Positions 48,384-61,377 of a stretch of 64,000 bases of DNA are shown piece by piece. The notes beneath the pieces were generated by a model. It had not been told where the DNA came from. It saw only the letters and a list, made by a program, of their open reading frames with translations, and did not search any database. The position numbers and the translations under genes are program-made. The stretch is from Uloborus plumipes (lineage: Eukaryota; Arthropoda; Arachnida; Araneae; Uloboridae): contig JAXGGA010002851.1 in assembly GCA_038373865.1 (NCBI GenBank), positions 15,001 through 79,000 of the forward strand, read 5' to 3'. The stretch's first letter is position 1, and the number at the start of each line of letters is the position of its first letter.

Positions 48384-48461
48384 AACTTGGCGATATTTTT
48401 TGGACTTGGCGATATTTTTTTTAACTTGGCGATATTTTTTGGACTTGGCGATATTTTTTAG
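48384..48461 (+). repeat. Four-unit 20-bp tandem repeat, ACTTGGCGATATTTTTT
   Basis: Units begin at 48384, 48404, 48424 and 48443, alternating GG and AA before ACTTGGCG. The motif is shared with the hairpin cluster at 19951-20050. Confidence 0.9.
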
Positions 48462-50589
48462 ATGCATTAAGCCAATTTTAATACTTTTTTCGTCTTTCTT
48501 TTATTTTTAACGGGAAAGTAGGCTAAAAATGATGCATAATGATAATCATAATAACTCCTAAAATTAGTGGAGGGCACAAGATGTAAAGACTTAAGAAATA
48601 TGATGTAATGGAAACCTCTAAGAACCTCTTTGCTGTTTACCAAAAATGGCAGATTTTGACAATTATTTCTCTCTTCGCAATTCTTCGAACAATTTATCTC
48701 ATTCAATTAACACATAATATCACTATTTCAACCGGCAAAGACTGTAAAGCAAAAATAGTTTTTCTTAGTTATATTTTTTTTAATCTCTAATACCCTTTAT
48801 CAAGTAGGGGAAGGTGAAGTGGTACCGGACAGCGGCTTTTATCGGACAAGCTTCTTTTCTAATATTTGCTGCAGATGACATGACTTGTTGAAGCACTTGC
48901 ATTTTGGTTGAAAGGAGAAAACTGAGATGTTGCCATATTGACTCAACCGGCAGTGTTGTTGAGCAATAACAGAAAATTTAAATTTTTTATTAGTATTTTG
49001 GGGTGAACTTATGACCGTCATAGCTTGACGAAAAGTTAAGACCAGTTAATATGATTAAGTTGATTTAAAATTAACCATGGCCTCAGGATCTGGGTTAAAT
49101 TAATGTACTTCATCTCTAATTTAGAATCACGAAATAAATTTTAATTTACTTAGAAAAGCGTCTTTCAATTCGAATCAAAGTTTTTATTAATGTAGATACA
49201 TTTTCCTCATCAAGTTTGTCGGAAAAGTCTAACGTTAATTTGTAATTCTTTCGATTCTAGCCGTACAAACATGGGGTTGAGCTATATGAGGCACCTCTAA
49301 ATAGCTGGTTTTTCAGTACCTGGTGTGAATTTAACTGACAGTTGTAACTTTGACGTGTGATAGTTGTAACTTTTGTTGTGACAGTTGTAACTTTAGACTG
49401 TTTTAAATAAATTGTTAGTGATAATATTGAAACTAAACTCGTCTTTCAACTTCGTTATTTTTTTTTTTTAACTGAGTATGGCTCAAGCGGACTTCAATCA
49501 CTTCAGAATATTTTTATTTAAGTCCACATGTACTACACAAATTTTATTTAAACCCCATCAATATTTGCTGAGATATAAGATGCAATTAACGAAAAAAAAC
49601 GTTGGTTTTCATATCAATAACTAACGAGTTAATTTCGGAAAATAAAACATTTTTCAATAAGAAATTTACTGTATTAGAAAGAAGTCGTAACTCTATTACA
49701 ACAAAATAGCTAGAACCCAACAGCATTTTTTTCTAGAAATGTAGTTTAGGAAGCTAAAGCAATGAATAAGGATATTTTTCTCAAAACGTAAATTGGTTTT
49801 CCTAAAATTATTTATTTCGCTTTCTGGGTTCTAGTTCTTCGAAAATACTTTTCGAAGAAAACTTTAAATGGGAATGTTTCTGACAAGAAGGCTTCCGAGA
49901 AAAAATATGTTTGTTAGCATCGTGATAAAAGTCTCTTTACAAATGGATGATTTTTTTTTTTCGTAATTTCTTTTGCTTTCAAAACTTCAAATTTTTTTGG
50001 GGGGACGAAGACGAACTTAAAACAGTTATTTTTAGCTTTTCTATAATAAGGATTTGAATATCAAGTTACTTATATTAATTGCAAATATTTTCGTTTCAAT
50101 ATAAGCCTTGCACCGCTTCCGGAATTTCCTGTTGTAAACTAAAGAACGAATTTAAAATGTTACACTTTAATATTGTTTCCCGTTCATTTAAACTGGCCTT
50201 TTTCTTGCATAATCTCTTTTTCAGATCTCTGGAATCAATCATAGAAGATCAGTCCTTGTATCAATCAAACGGGTGTGGACATTTTTCAGCGAAAATTGGC
50301 GAAGTTCAAGTTTCAAAAATGAAATATTTAAATCTGAATTAATCTGGGAGAATCTATTACAATTTCCAAGTAAAACTTGCATACTAAGCAATATAATGTC
50401 AACTATGTAATAATTTGAATCATTTAGATACACAACAAGAAATAAATTATAATGAAATCAATGAAGCATAGAATTCCTCAGCATTTATTAAAAAGACAAA
50501 CCTGTTGCACTAATAATACTCTTATTTTACTAATTTTTTAGAAATGGATAAAGAAAAATATTGTGAAAAACTGAGACTAGTTTATATTA

Positions 50590-50700
50590 TTAAATCTCTG
50601 CTAATAATAAAGCTGAAAGTTTATATGTCTGTCTGTCTCTTATGCCTGTAGGGCCATGACCGTTCGGTTGGTTTTCATAAAAATTGACCGTAAAATTAAT
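50590..50700 (+). repeat. Non-LTR retroelement-type tail fragment
   Basis: TAATAAAGCTGAAAGTTTAT, ATGTCTGTCTGTCTC, then CCATGACCGTTCGGTTGGTT. AAAGCTGAAAGT followed by TGTCTGTCTGTC is, from memory, a frequent dispersed element in arthropod genomes. Fragment only. Confidence 0.45.
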
Positions 50701-51239
50701 TTGTAGCAGGGCGAAGAGGGCGATTTTTTTAGGAAAGTAGATCTTGTTATATTTCTATTCCAATTCAAAGCTCTTTTTTTACATAAATTCGATTAATAGG
50801 GGAAGAAATACTTCACATATATTTTCAAATTTTATACCATTTGAAAATTGGGAATTTTCTGCTTGAAAAGAAGTTTGTTCAAAGTTTAACGCTTGTACAA
50901 ACATTATGAGAGCTGTAATAATTGTTTTTAGAATCCCGAAATCCAAGGCTTACCTTAAGCAATCCAAAAAATTCTAAATGATTAATTTTGGGAAAAAAAT
51001 CAAAAATTATGGTGGAATTGAACTTATTTTCTTGACAGAAATTAATTTTTGCTTTGTTACCACGATTACGTCTTTTAGCTTTTTTTTTTTTTCAATTTTC
51101 ATTTTTTACGTTTTTTTAAACATTTTTACAAACTTTGCTTTACATCGCTCTAAGTCTTATTAAAATTGAATTTAATCGACATATTTTTTAAGTTAAATAT
51201 GTCGTCTGTTTCTATTTTCTTATACTACACTGCAACCTT

Positions 51240-51410
51240 TCTTGACAAAAACATCGTGACGTCAGCGTGACGTTTTTTGTGACATTAGCCTGCGAAAAAC
51301 GAGCTAGATAAAACGTCACAGCCTACTTGGTGAATTAGAGGAGATCGCTGACTTGTGAGCTTGTGAGCTCTTATTGGCTCCGCCCGTAGTGACGTTCAGT
51401 GTCAAGTTTC
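51240..51410. other. CG-bearing segment with TGACGTCA and CGTCAC motifs
   Basis: Unusually rich in CG for this window: ATCGTGACGTCAGCGTGACG, AAACGTCACAGCC, GGCTCCGCCCGTAGTGACG. TTCTTGACA near the left and TGTCAAGTTTCTTT near the right are loosely inverted, so it may be a short MITE; alternatively it is a regulatory segment with a perfect CRE palindrome (51257-51264). Neither is established. Confidence 0.3.
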
Positions 51411-53616
51411 TTTCTAGTATAGTTTTAATATGCGTTTACATAGCATATTTTTTTATCTTTATTGCACGAGCACAGCCTTGCGGGTACAGCTTGTGAGGAA
51501 GAAATTAGGGAAACACTATCTGAAACGTTGCTGCAATTTATTCATTATTTTTTATAAATTGGTTGTTGGTTTTTGTACCACATTCCCTTTAGAAAAATTA
51601 TAGTTCTGGAACTCTGAAATTTGTGTAAAACAAATCCATGAACATTTAAATTGATTAACATATGTAATATAATTACAATTCCATGTTTGTTTGTTTTTCT
51701 TTTCAACCTTTTTAAGTTATCTTATTTTAAGTCATAAGCTGAAACCAAAGCTGACATTCAATACAGTTTTCCTGCAGCTTTTGGCAAAAGCACTTATGAC
51801 GTCATAAAGTGCACTGTTAAAAATTAGCTTAATGTTTCAGAACAAAAGCATATTTAGCAAAAGGAAAATAAAGGAATTAACTTCCAGGCTAAAAATTGAT
51901 TAAAAAAAACACAACAGATACCATGAACAGCTAAACTTATTTACCTATAACGCAACGATATGCTTTTATGTTTCAATAAAATATTGGATTATTCTGATTT
52001 ATTTGACTTTGAAGGCTATAGTATATATTCAACGGAAGACATAATTTTCCTACATGTCAAACTTATTTTATTACCAAAAAAGTCCTTCTTCAGCCTAGAA
52101 ACGAGATTAATTTACCATGAAAAACAACAGCAAATATATTGACAGCTCTCTTATTTGCTCAGCTCAAGATGAAAAATTGAAGCTTTGTTTTTCTTGTCTT
52201 TTGATTCTTTTCCCTTTAGTAGCGTTAGTGCCAACCATTTTCATGTATTTGAAAGAGAAGTGTCAAAAATGTCACCTTAAGATACGGAACAAAAATAAAA
52301 TTTTGACATTTGATGCTTTGTTTTCGATTAGTTGTTCCTTTCTTGGCCTCCTTGGGGAAGATAGTTCTGTAAAATATTCAACAATCATGACATATGACAG
52401 ACGTGAGGTTAAAATTATGTGAATAAAGAATTTTTGTTACACGGATTTTATATTAAATTGCGGCTTGGAAAAATAGCAATATCATTCCTTTTACGAACTT
52501 TTTTTCGTATTACTTCACTGTCCTTCTCACCAGATACGGAAAACAATATGCAAAAATAACTTAATAGCTTTAGTAAGCTATGAAATTTTACTTTAAACGC
52601 ATATTACGAGAAGTTAAAGGAACAGCCAACATTTTTTCCTTGATGGGTTGGTTAGAACAATGTTTCCAAGAAGGTGTGTTAAAGTGTCAATACTGACATA
52701 GAAACTTAAAACCAACGGTTTCCTTGATTTCAATATTCCCTTGCAGCATCCCTGTATGAAGTTAAACGAAAATGTCAAGTGATCTAATAAGATAGTGCTA
52801 CTTGCAAAATAATAGCTCTATTCAATGCGTTTGAATTATCACGAACATTTAATGTACAGAGAAATAGAGTGACTTATGTGAGAAAGTGAAAATTTGGGGA
52901 TAGCTAGTGCAAATTGCAGGACCATTTTCGCAACACCATTTTCGCTTAGATGAAAAAAAAAAAAAGTTAGTGTCAGCCCTTTGATGTACTACAGTCATCT
53001 GATAATTAGAGAAAAAATGAAATGGAAGATATCACATGTTTAAATTTTTGCACTAAAATCATATGATGATGTAAATGTTGCATTGCGTTAAATTGCCTAC
53101 TAATTGTGCATGGGAAATGCTATTATTCCTATTTATATGCAAAAGGACAAAACTTTTATTGCAAAAATTTTACGAGTACTTGGAATTATCTTAGTTTTCG
53201 ATTTAGTTGAACCCAGTTTTATAGTTCTAACTTTATTATTATTTTTTGTTATTATTAATTCGGCCGAAAAAAAAACTACTACGTTAGTTTTCATAATAGT
53301 TCCTAATGTATATTTACGAACTCAAAGAAGTATTATATAAGTAATTAAATAAAAACTATTATGATAATTATGTGTTATATTAGCATTAATATATTTATTA
53401 TGCACCTTTCACTCATGCTTCAGTAGTAAAAAAAGTCATCAACTTTTTTTTTTTTTTGCATTTTTGTATTGCATTTACACTAGAATATTAAACAATTAGC
53501 CAAGAAAGAGAAGCGTTATTACCATACAAATTGGACATTTTGAATAAAAAAGCACCTGTATAAATCTGCTATTACAATGTACGATTAAGCTAATCATTGG
53601 AATTATTAATGCATTG

Positions 53617-54137
53617 TTAATGCAATCTGAAACTAACTTGCTCTTCATGGTGTTCAAGAACTGCAGTTCCTTGTTTGACTGCTTTTTTAGGTGTATCAGT
53701 CTGGAATAGACAGCAGGAATACAAAGCTAGATATTTTATACTCTCATTGGAAGCTGAAGTTTTCTTTACCCTGGTAAATAAATTGTAATTTAGTACACCA
53801 GCTAGAGGTTCGCTAACCGGATACTTTACTTCGTAAAGTGCAGGTAATAGAAACGGCAATGTACCAAAAGTTAACGCTCCTTCGTTGGAACTTAGCACAT
53901 CCAGCTATAACAGGGCTCTTCAGAGTTATGAGCTCTAAGGAGGATGAAATTGCAGTCTGTGGATGCCGTAACCAGCTGTTTGGTATTTGCTTGCAGTTTT
54001 GTCTATGCATTTCAGTAAAACAAATATCTAAAACAGCATTTATCATAGGCTGCATGTATTTCAAACGGAATAAATGCGATAATACCTTCAGCATTTACTA
54101 TGAAGAAATACGAATATTTTTTCAAACTTTCTGGTAA
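53617..54137. other. Cluster of overlapping open frames on both strands, unassigned
   Basis: Frames of 93 codons (minus, 53617-53898), 93 codons (minus, 53813-54094) and 99 codons (plus, 53838-54137) overlap in a stretch less AT-rich than its surroundings. The minus frame includes LELITLKSPVIAGCAKF, faintly like the end of an arthropod chemoreceptor, but the typical final motif is absent. Either an old coding remnant or unrelated repeat DNA; strand uncertain. Confidence 0.2.
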
Positions 54138-54240
54138 ATGACAAGCTAAACAAAAAATCACAAAGAATGTTTTTCAGTCAAATGAAAGAAATTATTAAAG
54201 CTGAGGGTTTGGAATCAAAGCATTCTGCAAGAATAGCCTA

Positions 54241-54548
54241 CACTGAAAAATGAACTGTTGTTTTTACAGTATTATACTGGCAGCCGAAGTTCCAGTTTAA
54301 AACTGTAAAATGCACTGTAATAAACTGTAAAACTAGCAATTTTACAGTTTATTGCCGTAAAAGTTAGCTGTATTATACTGTAAAAACAACAATATAATAC
54401 TGACAGCAGAGAGTCCAGTTTAAAATTATACAATACTCGGCAATAAACCAATTTTGCAGTTTATTACTGTAAAATTGGTAATTTTACAGTTTATTACTAC
54501 AAAAATAGCTGTTTAATACTGTAAAAACAATGTTCATGTTTTACAGTG
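54241..54548. mobile_element. MITE with CACTG...CAGTG termini (copy 2)
   Basis: 308 bp, flanked by TA (54239-54240, 54549-54550), beginning CACTGAAAAATGAACTGTTG and ending CATGTTTTACAGTG. Internal motifs TACAGTATTATACTGGCAGC, CCAGTTTAAAA and TTTACAGTTTATT(A/G)C recur in both orientations. Same family as 2819-3163. Confidence 0.85.
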
Positions 54549-54631
54549 TAGGAACTAGATATGAGCAAAGGTAATATGAAATGGTTCTAATCCAAGATCT
54601 TTTATTATATAAATACGTGCTGGTTAAACTA

Positions 54632-54967
54632 TACTGTTAAAAATTCAGGAAGCTTTTATGGTAAATGTTACTGTAAAATGTGCGTTTACAGTACAGAATT
54701 TTTTTACAGTAAATTGTACCTATAAAAATTTGCGATTGCAGCGCCAATTGATCACCACGTCGCTTACTGTGAGATACAGATGATATCCTATTTCAGCTCT
54801 CCTGATGTGTCTCATCTAGTACCGTGGATAAAAAAGCAATGTGAAAAAATTCTCGTTTTCTGTTCCGTAAAATTTTACACTATGAAAAAAAATTTACGGT
54901 AAAAGTAACTATCAACATGGATGCCAGTAACTTTTACCATAAAATTTTGGGAAAATTTTTAACAGTG
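54632..54967. mobile_element. Tc1-type MITE, ACTGTTAAAAATT termini
   Basis: 336 bp flanked by TA (54630-54631, 54968-54969). Left TACTGTTAAAAATT...TTTTATGGTAAATGTTACTG pairs with right CAGTAACTTTTACCATAAAA...AATTTTTAACAGTG. The middle has no coding capacity. It lies about 80 bp from the MITE at 54241-54548 but is a different family. Confidence 0.8.
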
Positions 54968-54969
54968 TA

Positions 54970-56374
54970 TGTCGATAAATTGAATACCATTGGAACAGCT
55001 GGAAGGGAGAGGGGGCGTTGACTACATTGACACACCTCAATAGAACGTGAAAATCTCAAAGTTAGTCAAAGGCTCGAAATAAAAGGTTCGAAATTCTCTA
55101 GAAAAAAAACTATCAGCATCTCAAATTTTAGATATATTTGCACAGCTATAACTCCTCAGCTCTTGAAATACTGAGTTATAGACTTTTAAGACATCCTTCA
55201 AATTTGACTCTAAATTTTATCATTTAATATTAAGATAAAATTGAGGACGTGTTACAGTCAGTCGAACTTATGAAAGTCTCATGTATGATAGTAACATAGA
55301 GCAAGTGAGAGATAGAATTTTAATTGAAAGTTTTAATTTAATTTACATTTCTTATTTATGTCTTTTACTTAAAGAAAATAACATATAGATTAATGCAACT
55401 GTATAACTAAAAGAACATCCAAATTAGACATTTAGCTTTTATGAGTCATAGTTTCTCTGGTATGAAACAGATTACTCGTTTAATAATTAAAATATAAGGA
55501 TGTACAAGCATAGCTGATTAAAGAAATATACTTTAAAAATGAGAAATGTAACCCAAAAATAAAATAATGTTCATTTAGAAAACTTAAAATTAATAAGTCA
55601 AGACAATAAATTTGAAAAATAAATATGTTAAAGATTTATAGTAAAAGACAGTTTAAATTTGGAATACTATTTTTAAATAATTGACGTGGCACAAGGTTCA
55701 ACTAATAGGTTTTACGGAAATTAAGTAAAAATTCAGAAAGCAGGAAGAAGTGAAAATAATTATGTTGCAGAATTAGTTTATGTACGGGAGAATTTAGTTT
55801 TCAAATTTATTTTCAAAGTTAAACCAATTAATTGGTTCAAAAATTAATTATTGTTGAAATTAATTGAATCATATGGTACTGAAAATTTTAATCCTCTTAA
55901 CGGGGGATGATGTAACACAAATTTCAGGAAAGATGCTCTTTTGTCATTTTGAATTAATATTTTCTTTAAAATTATTTGACACACGGTAAAAGCAAAACGT
56001 TCCAGATAAGAAATTTTTTATTTTCATACTGAACCTCATATCATGCCTATTTTCTAATTATCTAAGTTTTTTTTTACAAACTTACACATGTTCAAAAACA
56101 TTCTCTAATTTTTAAATGATTCAAACCGCACCCACTTTCGTTGGTTTCTTCTAATATTTCTGTATTGTAAAATTTTGTCTTGGGGGATGTTTCTAAAGAG
56201 ATGATACAGTAGCCACTGACTTTTTCATTTTAATAATCTTGTTCACTTTTTGAGTTTTTAAGCTTCCTCATCCCCAAAACTTTGATTATGATTGAAAAAA
56301 ATATTTCCCCCATCGTAATAAAAAACAATATATTACATTGAATACGAAGTTTTAAGCAGCTTTTAAAATATATA
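54970..56374. other. No gene seen; AT-rich DNA
   Basis: No exon, paired ends or long repeat recognised. Confidence 0.5.
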
Positions 56375-56376
56375 TA

Positions 56377-57774
56377 CCGTAAAATGAGGTGTATACGAAC
56401 AGCGGGGTGATTCGGTACAAAATTTCTTGATCACACAAAGAAATTCTTCATGAATTTACCGTCGGGGATTTTTGGCTGTTAATTTTTTTTAGAAAGGTAA
56501 TATCATAAGAATTAAGAAAAAATATTTTTGTCATTCTGCCAACTCTATTGGCTTCTGTGGAAGGCTGCAACCGGGACACTAAAAAACAGCAAGTTTTCAT
56601 GGTCGGCAAAACTTTGTATGTAAGTACAGACGCCTTTATATTTCAAATCTAAGAATAGAATTTTTTAATTATGCACATATCTGAGCAACAGAGTACCATA
56701 TTAAAGGAGACAATATATTTTAATTGCGGCATAAAAAAGAAATGTTCTTCAAAATGTAATAGGATAATTATTTGCGGTGTGAATCGGAACACTTTGTTCT
56801 GTTATTATAATTCAAACTTATTTAAAGGAAACTTTGAAAAATCAAGATTCTAACCTCAATTCTTCTAGTCAAGACAAGGACAAGGATTTATTACTGTTTA
56901 TCCCTTTTTGTGAGCAACTCGATCTTAGAATGACAGAAAGTTACATATTTAAAAATGTTTTTGCTCCAGGATACTTCTTTTTACTTAAAAACATGGGAAA
57001 AAGTCATACGGACTTTATGTAGCAAAAGTCCAGCACACAGACAGTGATGAAAGAGGGATAAAATCTTAAAAGACAATTCCCGAAACCCAGAAAGTTCAAG
57101 AAACTAAAGAAAAGGCAGCGTTCATCCCAGAAAATGTTATGAAAAAACTTAAGCCAATCCACAACTGCTAGTTTTAAGTACAAGTAAATATTTGTGGACG
57201 ACATGAGTGACTTTAATTTATGTTAAATCTTTGTATTTCAATTCAGCAGCATTTCTTAAAATTAATTTTAATTTTTCATAACTTCGAAATTATTTTGAAT
57301 TTTGACAAATCATAAACGTTTACTGGTATAGAAAATAAATTTTTATTTGACAGTAACAACCCAGGTAGCACAAATAACCTTTAAACGTTTTATAAAGTTT
57401 TTAAGCGGTTGTTTCAACGTTAATAACCATTTTACAACGTTTAAAAAACGAAGTATGCTACTTGGGTATCTGTTCATCTTCATATTCTCCCCCATCAATA
57501 TTATTCATGTTTGTGAGACCTATTACAGGTTAAATTGAGAAAAATAAAAATTTTAACATGTGTTCCGATTGACCCTTAACAGCGGGGTGATTCGGAACGC
57601 CCCTAAATTTCTATATATATAAATAATAACTGTTCACAATGTTTTGTTTTTGCTTGGAATATCAAAAGCAAAGCAAGACTGAAGCTTTTACCTAAAAAAT
57701 CAACTTAAAAAATCTTTTGACGACTTTTTTTACAATCAAAGCTGAAAAGTGCACCGATTCACCCCATTTTACGG
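56377..57774. mobile_element. 1.4-kb TIR element, CCGTAAAATG(A/G)GGTG family, tandem copy 1
   Basis: Begins CCGTAAAATGAGGTGTATAC and ends ATTCACCCCATTTTACGG with TA on both sides (56375-56376, 57775-57776). An internal CAGCGGGGTGATTCGGAAC (about 57581) repeats the subterminal sequence at 56400. Homologous to copy 2 (57777-59064) throughout, with substitutions, small indels and one insertion at 57360-57466. Short frames (56834-57022 plus, 57004-57204 minus) are not recognised as transposase. Tc1/mariner-like by termini and TA. Confidence 0.85.
57360..57466. mobile_element. 107-bp MITE, CCCAGGTAGCA termini
   Basis: Starts CCCAGGTAGCACAAATAACC and ends AGTATGCTACTTGGG; inner AAACGTT/AACGTTT motifs are also inverted. 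It is absent from the corresponding position of copy 2 (about 58755), which serves as an empty site. The target duplication is unclear. Confidence 0.8.
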
Positions 57775-57776
57775 TA

Positions 57777-59064
57777 CCGTAAAATGGGGTGTATAGGAAC
57801 AGCGGGGTCAATCGGAACAAAACTTTCCGACCGTACAAAGAAATTCTTCATAAATATACTATTGGGTATTTTTCCCCATGAATTTTTTTTAGAAAGGTAA
57901 GACCATAGGAAGTAGGAAAAAATTACTTTTGTCAATCTGGCAACGCTACTGGCTTCTAAGAAGGGCTGCACGTGGAATGCTAGAAAACATCACATTTTCA
58001 TAGACTGCAAAACTTCATCCGCATGAACAAACCTTCTTATATTTAAAAACTAAGAGTGGTATGTTTCAATTATACATGTATCTGAACAACAGAATACCAC
58101 ATTAGAATTTACATTTTTTATAAATTGTGTCATAAAAATGAAGAATTTTGAAAAATGCCATAGGAAAAAAAATTGCGTAGTGAATCGGAACACATAGTTC
58201 TGTTGTTCCAATTCAAACTTATTTGAAGGAAACTGTTTGAAAAATCAAGATTCTAACCCCAATTCTTCTAATTAAGACAAGGACAAGGATTTATTACTGT
58301 TTATCCCTTCTCGTGAGCAACTAGATCTTAGAGAATGACAAAAAGTTGCAGATTTCAAAAGATTTTTTCTCCAGGAGACTTTTTTTACTTAAAATACGCG
58401 GGGGAAGTCACATATACTTCATGTAGCATAAGTCCAGCACACCGTCAGTGATGAATAAGTGAAAAAATCTTTCAGGACAATCCTCGAAACCCAGAGATTT
58501 TAAGAAACTAAAGAAAAGGCACTGTTTATGATGTTATGAAAAAACTTAAGCCAAGACACAATTGCTAGTTTTAAGGACAAGTACCTATTTGTGGACGACT
58601 TGAGTGACTTCCATTCATGTTAAATCTTTGTATGTATTTCAATTCAAAAGCATTTCTTAAAATTACTTTTCATTTTTCATAAGTTCAAAATTATTTTGAA
58701 TTTTGACAAATTATAACGTTTACTGGTGTTGAAATTATACATTTATTTGATAGTAATTATCTATTCTTATTCTCCCTCATCGATATTACTCATGTTCATG
58801 TGACCTATTACAAGTTAAAGTGAAAAAAATGAAAAATTTTAACATGTGTTCCGATTGACCCCTATCAGCGGGGTGATTCGGAACACCCCTTATTTCCTAT
58901 ATATTTTAATAATAATTGTTCAAAATGTTTTGTCTTTGCTTGTAATATCAAAAGTAAAGCAAGACCGAAGTTTTCACCCAAAAAACTAAATTTATAAAAA
59001 ATCTTTTAACTGCTTTTTTTTACAATCAAAGCTGAAAAGTGTTCCGATTCACCCAATTTTACGG
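57777..59064. mobile_element. 1.3-kb TIR element, tandem copy 2
   Basis: Begins CCGTAAAATGGGGTGTATAG and ends ATTCACCCAATTTTACGG, flanked by TA (57775-57776, 59065-59066); the left TA is shared with copy 1. It contains the same internal CAGCGGGGTGATTCGGAAC (about 58868). The copies are clearly diverged, so this is either two independent insertions into a regenerated TA or an old tandem duplication. Confidence 0.85.
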
Positions 59065-59066
59065 TA

Positions 59067-61375
59067 CATGAAAACCTAATATATATATTTATTTATTTTT
59101 ACTAGAAAGTATTAATTAAAGACAGTTTCATGTTTAATGGTTTATGTTTTTAAAAGAAAATCTCCACTCATATCCATACGATGAAAAAAAAAAATCAAAT
59201 CTGATATCAGTATGAATTTAATCTGACTTCTTTATTCTGTTTCTGATTTCTTACTACAACTCTCAAAAGACATGCAATCTCATTTCCTAAACCTTAAAAG
59301 ATAACAGTGATCTTTAAAAAAAAGTCACTCTCTAGCGATATGACGTTATCTTCCCAAAAGAATAAATAACACATACTGCAAGAATATTTCAAGAGAATTT
59401 CCCTTTCGGTTTGTTTTAGGATCTCGAAAGAAATGGAAATAATTCTTGTCTTAAGATTTGAAGTCTAAAAATGAAGTACAAAAGACTAGCACGGAAAAGT
59501 AAGGAATGAAAAAAAAAAATTATCTTTTATTTACAATGCAGAGACGTTGTACTTTCTCTGAATAGTTTATTGTAAACCTGTTAGACAAGGTACTGTCTTT
59601 CAAATACATTTTTTAGCCTGTCTAAGGATTTTCTATAAAGTATAAGATACGTTTCATATTTATATTCATTAAAGAACAAAACTGAATTCGGGATCAACGA
59701 ATAAAAAACAAGGTAATAAAAGAGAAAGGAAGAAATACATTTAAATTTTGAGATTTTCGCCTTTTCTTCTAACAGTTGTATGCAATATGAAAAATTTATA
59801 TAATACTGTTAAGTAACGAAAGCTCGTGTTAAAGGCTTAAAAGTACTAAATCGGAGTAAGTGTTTCATTTCTAGGTGTTTTTGCGCACAAGTCGTGAAAA
59901 AAATAACAAAAGATTAACGTTAAAAATCGCAGGAAAACAATTACTTTCTCGTATAACTGTTCACACGTATGCTACAAAGAATATTTATAGCTGTATATTT
60001 TATTAGCAATACTACAGATTTTAGCCCGTGACACATGTAAAACTTAAAAACTGCATTACAATTGTGCAAACGTTTTATAACTTTCAAAGGCTGCTTCCAT
60101 TCTGTCACTGAAGTTAAGAGCTTTTATATCCTCTTGAGGTGAAGTTATTTTAAACATTAAAATATGCATTACAAAACCGCCTCTTTAATGCTAAAAACTT
60201 TGATTATACTTTTGAAAACGTATCCCTGTTGAAAAGGTTCATGAAAAAAGTTAAAACTAAAGTTAGGTAACCGTTTAGGGGATAATAAATTGGATTTTTT
60301 TTTAAGCAAAGAGCGTGTGAAGAAATAAATCTATTAACTTCTGAGGGAAAAAAAGCAGTCAAATGTTTGCCTTTTTACAGAATATTCAATTCTAAAATAA
60401 TGACGTAGCTCATTCAGTAATTAAACTTCCCGCATTTTTTCCTTTACTAGAGATATCTATATGAATATTAACCATTATTTCAGAACAGAAAAATACACGT
60501 TTTAAGTAATGATATTTAAAAAAAATTGATTTCAGAAAAATGTTTTTTCAGAAATAACTATTAATTGTTCTTGCTTTTTTATGTGCGTTCAATTTGATGT
60601 GTTATTTGATTACATTAATCTAACTTTACTTTACACAAATAATAATATAAAGTGTTATTTAACCCAAAATAATTTTTGCTTTTGATATAGATTTTTTTTT
60701 CAGAAAATTTCAAATGAGTAAAGTGATTTATCATAGTTAAACAAGAAAAAAGAGTCAGATAATTAACATTTACTCCTAGCAAAGCGTTATTACTTTTATG
60801 CAAAAAAAAGAGATTTTATTACTTAACGGTAAATGTTTAAAGCCATATAAAACATTTATAACTTTAATTCGCTGGAACTATTAAAAAAAATCAAATACAT
60901 TTTATAAAATGTGTTTTTAGAATGAAGTTTTCTTAATACACAGCTGCTAAAATTGAAAGACAACAACGTGAAATAAAATGATATAAAGTGAAAAATGGAG
61001 TACGTGACAGGTAAAAAAATATATAGTTTTTTTCTTTTATTTTTTTCAGAAATGAAAATTATTAAAAATTTTGATTTCAAAACTTTTTTCTCTTTTTATC
61101 TCCTAAAATACGTCCGTTACGAAGACAAAATACCATTACATAATTTCTGTTTCTGGAAATCTTCAAAATTTAACTGTATTTTATATAAGTAGAGTCCGTG
61201 TCCTTCAACAATTCAACGAGGACCTAACACATTTGGAACCTCCGCTGGCTGTTTTGTGCAGCAATGCATGCTTTATTTCAAAATGGAAGGACCCAGTTTT
61301 ATGTTCTCGTAACTGATGATGTTTAGATATTTTACACTGTACGGTAATTGAAAACTTATGTCCAGAAGTAAGAAT
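59067..61375. other. No gene seen; AT-rich DNA
   Basis: No recognisable exon or element ends. Small frames at 60615-61192 are AT-driven. Confidence 0.5.
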
Positions 61376-61377
61376 TA

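Larger units (their letters stand above)
48462..53616. other. No clear gene; AT-rich DNA
   Basis: Near 48806 TAGGGGAAGGTGAAGTGGTA resembles the TAGGGG-type MITE terminus but has no partner. Retroelement-tail sequence lies at 50590-50700 and a CG-bearing segment at 51240-51410. Frames at 52117-52422 (101 codons, two hydrophobic segments) and 53104-53340 (78 codons, hydrophobic) start with ATG but match nothing I know. Confidence 0.4.

Noticed and set aside
48112..48510. 132-codon frame with DRQTDRPTDRQ and LAIFFLTWRYF repeats
   Set aside because: It crosses the tandem array, the GACAGACC microsatellite and the 20-bp tandem repeat; all repetition is at DNA level.
48806..48860. TAGGGG-type MITE terminus (AGGGGAAGGTGAAGTGGTAC)
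   Set aside because: No matching inverted end found within the window, so no element was called.
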